From an uncultured Muribaculaceae bacterium (GTDB taxonomy: Bacteria; Bacteroidota; Bacteroidia; Bacteroidales; Muribaculaceae), in the NCBI GenBank assembly GCA_910584185.1, contig CAJTYC010000041.1, forward strand, positions 1 through 20,715: a DNA stretch of 20,715 bases, written 5' to 3'. Made by a program: the position numbers and the translations under genes. The notes beneath the pieces are model-generated. The model had not been told where the DNA came from. It did not search any database and was given only the letters and a program-made list of their open reading frames with translations. Shown here in pieces: positions 8,401 through 17,015 of the stretch. Positions within the stretch are counted from its first letter, which is position 1. Every line of letters starts with the position of its first letter.

Positions 8401-11400
8401 CCGGAGAAACGTTGGGGTGGAATAATGCGCAAGATGGAGAATTCAAATTTTGAGAATTCCAATGTGGAGTATATCCAGTTCTGGCTTCTCGACCCATTCC
8501 TCGATGAGGATAACCACAACCGTGAGGGTGGTGACCTCTATTTCAATTTCGGCGAAATTAGTGAGGATATCCTTAAGGATGGCATGAAGAGTTATGAGAA
8601 CGGCTTGCCGGTAGATGGTAATAATGATTTCATCAGCGAGACAGTCTGGGGTCGTGTGTCAAGGCAAAATTCTTTGACCTACGCTTTCGAAAATGCCCCC
8701 GACGCGCGTTTGCTTCAGGACGTCGGTCTCGACGGTCTCCGCAATGATGATGAGTTTACTTTCACAACTTACAAGGATTACCTCGACAAGCTGCGCACCA
8801 AGTTGTCGCCAGATGCCATTGCCAGACTTCAGGACAATCCTTTCTCTCCGATGAATGACCCCGCAGGCGATAATTATCATTTCTACCGCTCCAACTATTA
8901 TGATGAGGTGAAGGCCGGCATTCTCGACCGTTATAAGCATTATAATGGCGTGGAGGGCAACTCTCTTTCTCCCGACCAGTCTGACAATCCGCAGTATCAG
9001 TCTGCGCGTGCAGTGCCCGATGTGGAGGATATCAATCAGGACAACACGCTCAATGAGTACGAGCGCTATTTCGAGTATAAGATTTCAATACGCCCCGAGG
9101 ACCTCGAGGTGGGCAAGAATTATATCACCGATAAGCAGGTCTCTACTGTTTCCACCCCCGAGGGTAAGCAGACCACCACATGGTATCTGTTTAAGGTGCC
9201 TCTCAGTGCCCCCGATAAGGTGGTGGGTGGCATAAAGGATTTCTCCACCATACGTTTCGCCCGTATGTTCATGACCGGCTTCAAGGAGGTGACCCACCTT
9301 CGTTTTGCCACTCTCGAACTTGTGCGCGGTGAATGGCGCGATTATAAGTTCAACCTCAATTCGCGAAATGACTCTCCGGCTGAAGGCTCACTCGATATGA
9401 GTGTGGTGAATATCGAGGAGAATTCCGGCCGCGAACCGGTCAACTATGTGTTGCCTCCGGGTGTAAACCGTGACCAGGATTCCGGTTCGGCTCAGGCCAC
9501 CCAGCTCAATGAGCAGTCGCTTGAGATGACCCTGCGCGGCATCCAGCCTGGTGATGCGCGAGGCATATATAAGAATACTCAGATTGACCTCCGTCTTTAC
9601 AAGCGTATGCAGATGTGGGTACACGCTGAGGCCCTTATCGATAATGCCACTAACCTCAAGAATGGCGACTTTGCAATCTTCATGCGTCTCGGTTCGGACG
9701 TGAAGAATAACTATTATGAGTATGAGATTCCTCTGGATCTCACCCCGCCCGGGCGTTACAACAATATGAACTCTCAGGATCGCGGCAAGGTGTGGCCTGC
9801 CGACAACCGGCTTGACATTCCTCTCGATTTGTTGACCAAGGTGAAGACCCAGCGCAACCGCGACCGAAGTGCGAATGTAGAGGGGGTAGGTTATACTAAG
9901 CTGTATACAATCCTTGACCCCGACAATAGCCAGAACACTGCAAGCGTGATGGGTAACCCGTCGCTCTCCGATGTGCGCGTCATGCTTATCGGTATCCGCA
10001 ACCGCTCCAACTCTGTCAAGGATGGTGTGGTATGGGTCAATGAGCTTAAGGTGACTGAGTTTAATGAGGATGGCGGTTGGGCGCTCAATGCTAATGCCAG
10101 TTTGTCGCTATCCGATATCGCCATGGTCAATTTCAGCTATCACCGCGAGACTGACGGTTTCGGTGCGGTGGACCAAGGGTTGTCGTCGCGTCGCCTCGAT
10201 ACTTATGACCAGTATAATCTCGTGGTGCAAGGCGATGTGGGCAAGCTGATCCCCGAAAAGGCCAAGCTTAGCGCACCTGTCTATTATGCGCGTTCGCAGG
10301 AGACTCTCACTCCCAAGTATAATCCCCTCGACCAGGATATTCTGCTTAAGGATGCTCTCAAGGCTGCCCAGACCAAGCATGAGAAGGATTCTATCAAGGC
10401 GTATGCCATTACGAAGAAGACCACTGAGAGTTTCTCGGTGTCGAGCTTCCGCTTCAATGTGCAGAGCAAGAATCCCATGCCTTGGGATCCGGCCAACTTT
10501 ACGCTGACTTTCTCATTCAATAAGCAGCGTAATGTAGACCCGGTCACCGAGTATGAACATACTGATGATTACCGTGGCTCTTTTCAGTATTCTTATTCTC
10601 CTTACATCAAACCATTCAAGCCTTTCAGTAAGCTGAAGAGCAAGAGCAAGACGGCGAAGTTTTTCAAGGACTGGGAACTGAACTGGATGTTCAACAATCT
10701 TACGTTCTATACCTCGATGACGCGCAATTATTACGAGGAGCAGACTCGCTCGGAGGTCGATGTTGATTTCCAGCTTCCGGTGCAGGTGAGCAAGAACTGG
10801 TTGTGGGACCGTCAGCTTTCGTTGACTTGGAATCTCACCAAGTCGCTGTCGTTCTCTTTTGCCAGCAACACTACCGCAAGAATCGAGGAGACCATAGGTG
10901 CTGTAAATAAGCGCCTCTTCCCTGATGAGTACAAGGCATGGAAAGATACGGTGATGTCGTCGCTGAAACACCTCGGCACACCTTGGAATTATAACCAGAC
11001 TTTCACAGGTTCCTATAAGGCTCCGTTCAGCAAAATCCCCGTACTTGATTATCTTACCGGGCAGGTGAGTTACAATTCTGTGTATCGTTGGGACAAGGGC
11101 GCCACTGTCGATGATATCTATCTCGGCAATACGATCCAGAACCAGACTACTTGGAATGCTGACGCACGTCTCAATTTCGAGACTCTCTTCAATAAGTCTT
11201 CTTACCTGAAGAAGATTAACCAGCGTTTCAACAAGACAAAGAGCGGAAGCAGTGCACGTGGCAATAACAAGCAAAAAGGACCTGACAAGAAGGAGAAGAA
11301 TAAACCCAAAAAATTCGAACGTGCCATAACGCTTTCGCCCGACTCGGCTACGACCATCAAGCACAATCTGAATAATAAGAAAATCCGATTGTCGGCTAAG

Positions 11401-12975
11401 TCGGAAGGAAAAGTCGTTAAGTTGAATTATAAGGTGATTGATGCCAATACAATTCAGATTACCGACACCGGAAGCCGCAACATTGCACTTAGCATCACCG
11501 AGCTCAAGAAAAATTCTGACAACAAGAAGAACTTCGGCACGGAGTTTGCCGAGCATGCGCTCCGCTTCCTGATGATGCCCCGTTCAATATCGTTCAAGTG
11601 GCGCGACACGCGTTCGCTCAATGTGCCGTTGTATGCACCCAATGTAGGCGACATTTTCGGCCAGCGTTCGGGCAATGGCCCTATGGCTCCGGGTCTCGAT
11701 TTCGCCTTCGGTTTCTATGACAAGGATTTCGTGCAGACAGCTCTCGACCGCGATTGGCTTATCACCACTTCCGAGCAGGTTTCTCCCGCTCTATGGACTC
11801 GCGCCAAGGAGTTCAGCTTTGAGCTGAATCTCGAACCTGTAAAGGGTCTGAAGATTTTGCTGACCTCCAATCTTACGGATTCGCGCACTGAGCAACTCCA
11901 GTTCATGTATAGCGGCATGCCCACCGTATTCAGCGGTAACTATATGCGCACGGCATGGGCTTTCCCCACCGCAATGCGCAATTTCAAGGCTGAAGATGGT
12001 TATCACAGCGATGCGTTCGACAATTTCCTCTCCAATATTCCGGTAGTGGCTCGCCGTGTGCAGGATCAATACAACGGCACTACTTATCCCACCACCGGTT
12101 TCATGGAGGGTAATGTGCTCGCGGGTGCTCCCTTCAATCCGGAAGTCGGCGGCGTGAGCCAGACAAGCTCCGATGTCCTGATTCCGGCATTCATCGCAGC
12201 ATACACTGGCACTGATGCCTCCAAGGTGACTCTCGACCATTTCCCCGGTCTCTCATCCATGCGTCCCAACTGGCGTGTCACCTACGATGGCTTCATCAAC
12301 TTGGGCAACATGAAGAAAATCTTCAAGTCGTTCACCATCTCGCACGCTTATCAGTGTACTTATAATGTAGGCTCTTACACCAGCTTCCTCAACTGGGAGG
12401 CTGCGCCCAACGGCAGCGGCCATATGGGCTATATCCTCGATTCGCAGTCGCAGCAGCCTATACCGTCGAGTCCGTTCAATATCTCTTCGGTAACGATTAC
12501 CGAGAAATTTGCACCGCTCGTAGGCTTGAAGTTCACGCTCTTCAACGACATAACCTTCAATGCCGAATATCGCGATTCGCGAACCCTCTCGCTAAACACG
12601 TCGGCCGGTCAGCTCGTGGAGACATTGTCGAAGCAGCTCACATTCGGAGCCGGCTATAAGATAGCCAACTTCAACAAGATTCTTAAGATAGGGGGCAAGC
12701 AGGGTAGCGTGTCGAACGACCTGACGCTCAACCTCGACCTCTCATGGGCCAACAATCAGTCGCTCATAAGGCGAATAGAGACGGCCTACACCCAGGCCAC
12801 ACAAGGCACGAGCACCTTCTCGGTCAACTTCATGGCAAGCTACATACTGAGCAAGCGAATCACCCTCTCAGCCTTCTTCGACCACCAGACCAACACCCCG
12901 CTGGTCTCCAACTCGGCCTACCCAACAAGCAACAGCAACTACGGCGTAGCAGTTAACGTCTCCCTCGCCCGCTAA
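5488..12975 (+). CDS. sprA: SprA/Sov, giant outer-membrane translocon protein of type IX secretion
   Basis: At 2495 residues this is close to SprA/Sov lengths (about 2400-2500). It opens with a signal peptide (hydrophobic SILAITFVTVLLCTVIG, about 9-25) and a proline-rich stretch. Then comes the SprA N-terminal segment with YVLRTRLGDKDIVTPYMMTP and a long series of amphipathic beta-strands, with repeated motifs such as FNMNYNTDATF, GSSFIDDFEATQTSIDLRS and FWLLDPFLDED. The C-terminus ends in a strand, VAVNVSLAR, as expected for an outer-membrane beta-barrel. SprA forms the very large barrel through which T9SS substrates leave the cell; Porphyromonas Sov is the same protein. A Lys-rich loop at about 1910-1945 (GPDKKEKNKPKKFE) interrupts the strands. 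The last 85 codons use almost no T-ending codons, unlike the rest. The position behind ruvA is conserved in the phylum. No stop or frameshift is seen. Confidence 0.95.
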   Translation: MQFNRTRFSILAITFVTVLLCTVIGNTQYYKSQLQPPPPSDPVISSATGNDSTAMHSPVQPTVPVTADDYLGNKEYAADLRDPSNIKTEAVYDPATGMYVLRTRLGDKDIVTPYMMTPEEYNDMMTRRDMFSYFNQRNADSYEKKDKEPFNIFDMNFSLGPLEKVFGPGGIRLQTQGSIQLSMGVKSNKTDNPALSMRNRRKTYFDFDSKIQASINASVGDKMKFNMNYNTDATFAFDSQNLKLQYEGKEDEIIKNIEAGNVSMTTGSSLIRGGTALFGIKAKLQFGKLTLTGLVSQQNSESKTVSTQGGVQSTKFNIKADNYDANRHFFLSQYFYENYDRFASRLPHVSSGIKINRIEVWITNKNGNYNESRNFVGFMDLGENRNLANSYWVPNMSEDVPSNNSNNLLQVIKSEYPGARNINTVTQALDPLKAYGIEGGQDYEKVESARLLRESEYTLNSTLGYISLKSALNTDEVLAVAFEYTYNGKVYQVGEFSSDVTTTSESLYLKMLRSTTVSTSLPMWKLMMKNVYSLGAYQLQSKKFKLNIKYLSDTTGTEINYLPVGAIANKPLLQVMNLDRIDSNQESNSDGFFDYIEGYTVQSQNGKIIFPVAEPFGRHLENQIGNPAIAEQYVYKELYDSTLVVARQFADKNKYSLVGEYQASNGATIRLNAMNVPRGSVVVMAGGVVLTENSDYTVDYSMGIVTITNQSIIDSGTNVSVTLENQSMFSMQRKTLLGLDAQYQFNKDFSVGATLLHFSEKALTQKVNIGDEVINNTMWGLNLSYRKDFMWLTNLLNKVPTINATAPSTFSLNAEFAQLVPHKQKSGSNKGSSFIDDFEATQTSIDLRSPYSWFLASTPYDGGPNALFPEAALSNDPAYGKNRALLSWYYIDRAWTQRNSTMLPGYLKNDPHQMSSPYIREVYVNELFPYRDLAYGEANWIQCLNLSFYPKERGPYNLDADNIDSDGNLLNPEKRWGGIMRKMENSNFENSNVEYIQFWLLDPFLDEDNHNREGGDLYFNFGEISEDILKDGMKSYENGLPVDGNNDFISETVWGRVSRQNSLTYAFENAPDARLLQDVGLDGLRNDDEFTFTTYKDYLDKLRTKLSPDAIARLQDNPFSPMNDPAGDNYHFYRSNYYDEVKAGILDRYKHYNGVEGNSLSPDQSDNPQYQSARAVPDVEDINQDNTLNEYERYFEYKISIRPEDLEVGKNYITDKQVSTVSTPEGKQTTTWYLFKVPLSAPDKVVGGIKDFSTIRFARMFMTGFKEVTHLRFATLELVRGEWRDYKFNLNSRNDSPAEGSLDMSVVNIEENSGREPVNYVLPPGVNRDQDSGSAQATQLNEQSLEMTLRGIQPGDARGIYKNTQIDLRLYKRMQMWVHAEALIDNATNLKNGDFAIFMRLGSDVKNNYYEYEIPLDLTPPGRYNNMNSQDRGKVWPADNRLDIPLDLLTKVKTQRNRDRSANVEGVGYTKLYTILDPDNSQNTASVMGNPSLSDVRVMLIGIRNRSNSVKDGVVWVNELKVTEFNEDGGWALNANASLSLSDIAMVNFSYHRETDGFGAVDQGLSSRRLDTYDQYNLVVQGDVGKLIPEKAKLSAPVYYARSQETLTPKYNPLDQDILLKDALKAAQTKHEKDSIKAYAITKKTTESFSVSSFRFNVQSKNPMPWDPANFTLTFSFNKQRNVDPVTEYEHTDDYRGSFQYSYSPYIKPFKPFSKLKSKSKTAKFFKDWELNWMFNNLTFYTSMTRNYYEEQTRSEVDVDFQLPVQVSKNWLWDRQLSLTWNLTKSLSFSFASNTTARIEETIGAVNKRLFPDEYKAWKDTVMSSLKHLGTPWNYNQTFTGSYKAPFSKIPVLDYLTGQVSYNSVYRWDKGATVDDIYLGNTIQNQTTWNADARLNFETLFNKSSYLKKINQRFNKTKSGSSARGNNKQKGPDKKEKNKPKKFERAITLSPDSATTIKHNLNNKKIRLSAKSEGKVVKLNYKVIDANTIQITDTGSRNIALSITELKKNSDNKKNFGTEFAEHALRFLMMPRSISFKWRDTRSLNVPLYAPNVGDIFGQRSGNGPMAPGLDFAFGFYDKDFVQTALDRDWLITTSEQVSPALWTRAKEFSFELNLEPVKGLKILLTSNLTDSRTEQLQFMYSGMPTVFSGNYMRTAWAFPTAMRNFKAEDGYHSDAFDNFLSNIPVVARRVQDQYNGTTYPTTGFMEGNVLAGAPFNPEVGGVSQTSSDVLIPAFIAAYTGTDASKVTLDHFPGLSSMRPNWRVTYDGFINLGNMKKIFKSFTISHAYQCTYNVGSYTSFLNWEAAPNGSGHMGYILDSQSQQPIPSSPFNISSVTITEKFAPLVGLKFTLFNDITFNAEYRDSRTLSLNTSAGQLVETLSKQLTFGAGYKIANFNKILKIGGKQGSVSNDLTLNLDLSWANNQSLIRRIETAYTQATQGTSTFSVNFMASYILSKRITLSAFFDHQTNTPLVSNSAYPTSNSNYGVAVNVSLAR

Positions 12976-13021
12976 GCCCGCGAACGACTACCAAGTAAAA
13001 ACCGACGCGAAGCCACCGGGA

Positions 13022-13110
13022 GGGAGGAGCCTCCGGCGACGACATCAAAGAATAAATGCGTCAGCTGACATGGCATTGCGCAATTGTGGCGAGGAGGCAC
13101 CGCCGACGAC
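13022..13110. repeat. GC-rich imperfect direct repeat and palindromes in the sprA convergent spacer
   Basis: Two 22-bp units, 13022-13043 and 13089-13110, match at 18 of 22 positions, both containing GAGGAG and ending CGACGAC, 67 bp apart start to start. Between them lie two perfect 10-bp palindromes, GTCAGCTGAC (13060-13069) and ATTGCGCAAT (13075-13084). The first unit can also fold locally through GGAGG and CCTCC. The 227-bp spacer 12976-13202 separates the convergent ends of sprA and the TPR-HTH gene. It holds no credible ORF and no clear hairpin with a T-run. The element could be a dispersed intergenic repeat family or a structured RNA end; it is not a CRISPR. Confidence 0.55.
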
Positions 13111-13202
13111 CATGATTAGTATTAAGCCTATTTTCAACAACCGTTTACCAAATCAGCTCAAAATAAACCGCCCCTATGGGTGAAATTTTTATGAGATGGG
13201 CG

Positions 13203-14912
13203 CTAAAGCAAGTCGTGAAGGAAGAAGTCGAGGTTGGAGTCGGAGTCAAGTCCGAGTGCCTGGCGTAGTCGCCAGCGGTTTTGCTTCACTGACTCCGGCC
13301 GGATATTCATAACTCTGGCAATATGTCGGTTGTCCATGCCTATAGCGATATATTCGGCCATGCGGAGTGTATTCTTGCCTATGCGTGGATATATCTCACG
13401 AAGTCTTTGACTAAACTTAGGGCTGATGGTCTCAAATATCTTGCCAAACTCCTCGTCGGCTTTCAGTGAACCTTGAGCGCTTCGGATGCTCGACTCGATA
13501 TTACGCACTGCTTCGGGAGCGATGAGTTCGTCATCGGCAAGTTGGCTCACCTTTTGGCGCAATTCATCGATTTGACGCTGCTTCTCCTGCATCGAGAGCG
13601 ACATGGTCAACTCCTTGCGTTTGGAGTGCTCAAGGTCTATCTCACGTTGTTTTTTCTCCTTGCGAAGTGCCTTAATCTTAATAATGCCCCATGCGGCGGA
13701 CGCAATCAGAAGCGATAATATGGCGCATATGATGATTATGTTTTTTATGCGCTCACGCGCCAAAGACTCTCTTCGCGCCACCTCAAGATTGTTGATATGC
13801 CTTTCGGTTTCCGCAACTCCATATGTGTCGCGCCCCAGCACTTGTATAACTTTCTCGGTATTGTCAGGATAAAGATTCAGGAAAGAGTAGGCTTTATTTA
13901 AATCGCCAAGCTCTTTATAACTGCGGCCAAGCATCTTGACCACGACAGCTTTCTGCTCGCCATCAGGTAGAGAGGAAAGCCCCGCTTCCATGTCGCGCAC
14001 GCGTATGGGCAGACTGTCGCGTTTCCTGTTCTTTATCTCAATTTCTGCAAGAAAAGCTGATGCCAAGGCATCATAGGCTGCTACCGAAGGATTACCTGCT
14101 GTGCGTTTTCGCAGTTGCATGAGCGAAGTGGTGTCTTTCCCTTCCACCCAGCGGTTGTAATCAACCAATAGTTCAAGGATGGGGGAGTGGCGCACACCAT
14201 GAGCTATGCGGTCGCTAATCCATGCATAGTCACGTATTGCACCGGCAGTGTCACCGAGCAGCACGCGGTTGGCCGCTATGTTCATACGGTTATCAAGACG
14301 TTCGGTGTTTCGCCCTATCGAGGCATAAAGCGAATCGGCTGTAAGAGCATATGTGAGTGCGCGAGTCGGATTGCCGTTAGATGTCATGAAGCAGCTGAGA
14401 TATTGGGCGCGAATTGCCCCGATAGCCGGCGCGTTATGAGTCATACAGTAATCGAAATCATCAGCCATTCGCTCATAGGTTTCCCAGTCCCAGTTGGCGA
14501 AATCTGCAATTTTGCCCTCAAGCCCCTTCACGCAGAGGTCGATATAATTTATATCAAATGGGTATTTGGCCGAATCGGTAGCAGCTGCCGACTGTCTGAA
14601 AAGTTTGAGAGCCTCCTCGTAGTCTTCCGAAACGAATGCCAATCTTGCATCCCAGCATATGGCGCGTGCTTTCTCTATGCCTGGAGCATCCGCACGATTG
14701 GCTATGGCATGATACTTCTTGACCAAAGCTGCACAAGAGTCATACGATGCATCTCCTATAAAAGCTTCCTCTAAGGCAACTGTAAGAGAATCGGTGGGGC
14801 GTCCCAAAGCTTTCCATCCCCACGGATAGAGAGTGTCATCGCGGTTTGTACACGATGAGGCTATGCAAAGCAGAGATATCGTGACAATCGGTATGATAAG
14901 AATTTGTCTCAT
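13203..14912 (-). CDS. Membrane-tethered TPR protein with C-terminal LuxR-like HTH
   Basis: This 569-residue protein has four parts. First is a signal sequence with a lipobox-like end (IASSC, Cys21). Residues about 40-360 are a helical TPR-like region (for example VVVKMLGRSYKELGDLNKAYSFL). A membrane helix lies near 390-413 (IIIICAILSLLIASAAWGII), followed by a basic coiled coil at about 414-460 (KEKKQREIDLEHSKRKELTM). The last 60 residues contain a LuxR/GerE-like HTH (LRMAEYIAIGMDNRHIARVMNIRPESVKQ, about 516-544). By the positive-inside rule the TPR part should be periplasmic and the coil plus HTH cytoplasmic. Bacteroidetes have many such TPR-TM-HTH proteins, probably one-component regulators, though some may not bind DNA. 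The start overlaps the stop of the upstream LRR gene as ATGA, so it is translationally coupled to a secreted surface protein. Lipidation at Cys21 is possible but uncertain. Confidence 0.82.
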   Translation of the reverse strand: MRQILIIPIVTISLLCIASSCTNRDDTLYPWGWKALGRPTDSLTVALEEAFIGDASYDSCAALVKKYHAIANRADAPGIEKARAICWDARLAFVSEDYEEALKLFRQSAAATDSAKYPFDINYIDLCVKGLEGKIADFANWDWETYERMADDFDYCMTHNAPAIGAIRAQYLSCFMTSNGNPTRALTYALTADSLYASIGRNTERLDNRMNIAANRVLLGDTAGAIRDYAWISDRIAHGVRHSPILELLVDYNRWVEGKDTTSLMQLRKRTAGNPSVAAYDALASAFLAEIEIKNRKRDSLPIRVRDMEAGLSSLPDGEQKAVVVKMLGRSYKELGDLNKAYSFLNLYPDNTEKVIQVLGRDTYGVAETERHINNLEVARRESLARERIKNIIIICAILSLLIASAAWGIIKIKALRKEKKQREIDLEHSKRKELTMSLSMQEKQRQIDELRQKVSQLADDELIAPEAVRNIESSIRSAQGSLKADEEFGKIFETISPKFSQRLREIYPRIGKNTLRMAEYIAIGMDNRHIARVMNIRPESVKQNRWRLRQALGLDSDSNLDFFLHDLL

Positions 14913-16987
14913 TTGATAATTTTCCTGGTGGAGCCGTCGCTATATTTGACAATGTAGACATTGTGGGGAAGCATCTGACATTCCTCCTCTATCACCTCTC
15001 CATGAAGTGTGAATATCTTCTCAATTTCAGGCAGTCTGATTTCAGATGTCAAAATGTCGGCTTCTGTAATATCAAACGTGCCGGCCGGATAATAAGTATA
15101 CATCTCCACACCGTTGACTGTGTAAGTGAGCGACATATTTTGCTTCGTTACGGCACCGCCATAACTCAGTCTCCACATGCCATCTTCATAATAAGCGCTT
15201 TTGTTGCCTATCGTCACTTCCTTTATGTTCATATCCAAACCGGCATCTTCGGCCTCACGAGTCATCTTGAAGATAAAACCTGACTTATGACCCACTGGCT
15301 CAATGCTGAACATCTCCACCACCTTACCGCGTGTCGCATCATAGTTGACTGCTGCTCTACCGGGACAAAAGAGGGTGTCCCAACCAGCCGGTTCATTAGC
15401 CCAAAATTTCGATGTGATATAGGTTCCTCCGCTTTGTCCATACCATTGGAAGTCGTTGTCTGTGATATAGAACCACGTTTCATCGTCAGGTGAAAATGCC
15501 GACTTCACTGCAATGGAATACATTTCTGGTTTCATCGGAAACACTACCTTTTTGAGCGGATTACCCACGAAGCTTCCCTTATCTATTTGACGGACTTTAT
15601 GTAAATTTAATTCAGTGAGTTTGCAGTCGCGAAACGCATCATCAAATATATACTCCGGACCACTCTCTCCATCGTTTGCAAGTTGAAGTTCAGCAAGAGC
15701 AGACCCACGGAACATTCCTTTAGGAATCCATTCGCAAAACTCAGGGATGATGGCCTTTTCGATGCCGCTATATGCGAAATGCTCCACGCTTTTGCCGACT
15801 GTGCCGGGCGATTTCATGCTGCTCCCCTCTATTTCATATAGTTGGTCAAATGGAAATGTATTGAGCGATTCGCAGCCATAGAAAGCCCGACCGCAGAGCT
15901 GTATCTTGTGTGACGAAATCTTGAGTCCGCTGAGCTTGTCACATCCTAAGAAATGAGCATAAAATATCTTGATAAAGTCATTGCTGTTCCCATTGATTGT
16001 CACGCTTTGGAGCTGCTTGCAGTCGATACACATGCCTTCCATTTCTCCATATAGAGTGTCTTCATTATAAGTAAGATTTCTTATCGATGAATTATAGAAT
16101 ACGAATCTGCCGATATAAGTGACACTCGGAGGTATAGCAACTTCTTCAAACTGACAGCTTGTGAAAGCCCCATCGTCGATTGTCTTTACTGAAGAGGGAA
16201 TGGTCAGTAATTTGACATTCAAGGCAGGAGGACATGCCACGAGTCTGTCGCAGTCTGTGTTTCGCCATCCATAATAAAGTAAACCATCTTTTGAGGTGTA
16301 ATGCCGACTCTCTGTAGCATCTATCTCGCGTATGCCAAGATTGCGATAAGCCCACCCAGTGCTGAGCATTGCATTCCCTTTGAGCACTAAGGTCTTGATG
16401 CTCCTGTTGTCGGCAAATGCGTTGTCGTATACTTTGCCGAAATCATCTTCACCTTGAATGGTAAACCTCGTTTTCTTAGTGGCCGGTGGCATACGGAAGA
16501 AATTCCAACGCGAATCTTCACCGTCAGTAAGACGATAGTAGAGCAAACCATTCTCATCCTTAAAACGGGTGTTGCCGGAATTGACATGAAACTCACTGAT
16601 TGCCGGGCATCCTAAAAACTCATAAGTGTGGATTGACTTGATGGTTGAGGGTATTATGACCTTCGTGAGGAGCGGCATATCCTTGATTGCCGGCTCGTAA
16701 AGATAGAAAGGTGTGCCGGTATCATCACCGATACGTGTCACAACATATTTTTTGCCGTTTGTAGTCACCGAACCGGGAATCTGCACCTCTCCTTCAAGTG
16801 TGTATCCTGTTCTCATACCGACTATCCACGCTTCGCCGGCTGCAGGACCCTCTGCTATTCGAAATATATATTTGCCCGATGATATAATACTTTTGTTGTC
16901 AATCTCTATGGCGTGAGTTGCATCACTTACCAACGTCACGATTAGGAATAGCATGAAGGTCTTCAATTTTTGCAAAAAATTTCTCAT
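14909..16987 (-). CDS. BspA-like LRR_5 surface protein with T9SS-type C-terminal tail (downstream paralog)
   Basis: This 692-residue protein starts with a signal peptide (about 1-26, ending THA). A short beta domain follows (GEVQIPGSVTTNGKKYVVTRIG), then Treponema/BspA-type leucine-rich repeats over about residues 85-530. Typical units are IPSTIKSIHTYEFLGC and IPPSVTYIGRFVFYNSS. After a non-repeat domain comes a last segment, about 658-692 (IFTLHG..., then NVYIVKYSDGSTRKIIK). It has the shape of the type A T9SS sorting domain: a G after the first strand, a Y-I-V strand and a C-terminal Lys. It is therefore probably exported through SprA and attached to the cell surface. Such proteins bind host proteins, other bacteria or glycans in related genera; the ligand here is unknown. 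It lies 28 bp behind its paralog and overlaps the TPR-HTH gene by 4 bp. Confidence 0.85.
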   Translation of the reverse strand: MRNFLQKLKTFMLFLIVTLVSDATHAIEIDNKSIISSGKYIFRIAEGPAAGEAWIVGMRTGYTLEGEVQIPGSVTTNGKKYVVTRIGDDTGTPFYLYEPAIKDMPLLTKVIIPSTIKSIHTYEFLGCPAISEFHVNSGNTRFKDENGLLYYRLTDGEDSRWNFFRMPPATKKTRFTIQGEDDFGKVYDNAFADNRSIKTLVLKGNAMLSTGWAYRNLGIREIDATESRHYTSKDGLLYYGWRNTDCDRLVACPPALNVKLLTIPSSVKTIDDGAFTSCQFEEVAIPPSVTYIGRFVFYNSSIRNLTYNEDTLYGEMEGMCIDCKQLQSVTINGNSNDFIKIFYAHFLGCDKLSGLKISSHKIQLCGRAFYGCESLNTFPFDQLYEIEGSSMKSPGTVGKSVEHFAYSGIEKAIIPEFCEWIPKGMFRGSALAELQLANDGESGPEYIFDDAFRDCKLTELNLHKVRQIDKGSFVGNPLKKVVFPMKPEMYSIAVKSAFSPDDETWFYITDNDFQWYGQSGGTYITSKFWANEPAGWDTLFCPGRAAVNYDATRGKVVEMFSIEPVGHKSGFIFKMTREAEDAGLDMNIKEVTIGNKSAYYEDGMWRLSYGGAVTKQNMSLTYTVNGVEMYTYYPAGTFDITEADILTSEIRLPEIEKIFTLHGEVIEEECQMLPHNVYIVKYSDGSTRKIIK

Positions 16988-17015
16988 TGTTAATTCTTTT
17001 GTTGTTCTGTTTGAA

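Noticed and set aside
10513..11556. Minus-strand open frame of 347 residues inside sprA
   Set aside because: Same antisense composition effect; no motif, no ribosome site, and the plus-strand barrel sequence is continuous here.
12744..12956. Alternative 70-residue plus-strand frame at the end of sprA
   Set aside because: It is an out-of-frame reading favoured by the C-rich codon usage of the sprA 3' end; it has no start signal and no domain.
13022..13110. Possible CRISPR-like repeat
   Set aside because: Only two diverged units with a spacer of unequal kind, no array and no cas gene.
13168..13195. CCC-CTAT-GGG hairpin followed by AAATTTTT as a sprA terminator
   Set aside because: The stem is only 3-4 bp, too weak to call a terminator.
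14187..14774. Plus-strand open frame of 195 residues opposite the TPR-HTH gene
   Set aside because: The opposite strand encodes a coherent TPR region with ATGA coupling to its neighbour; this frame has no recognisable features.
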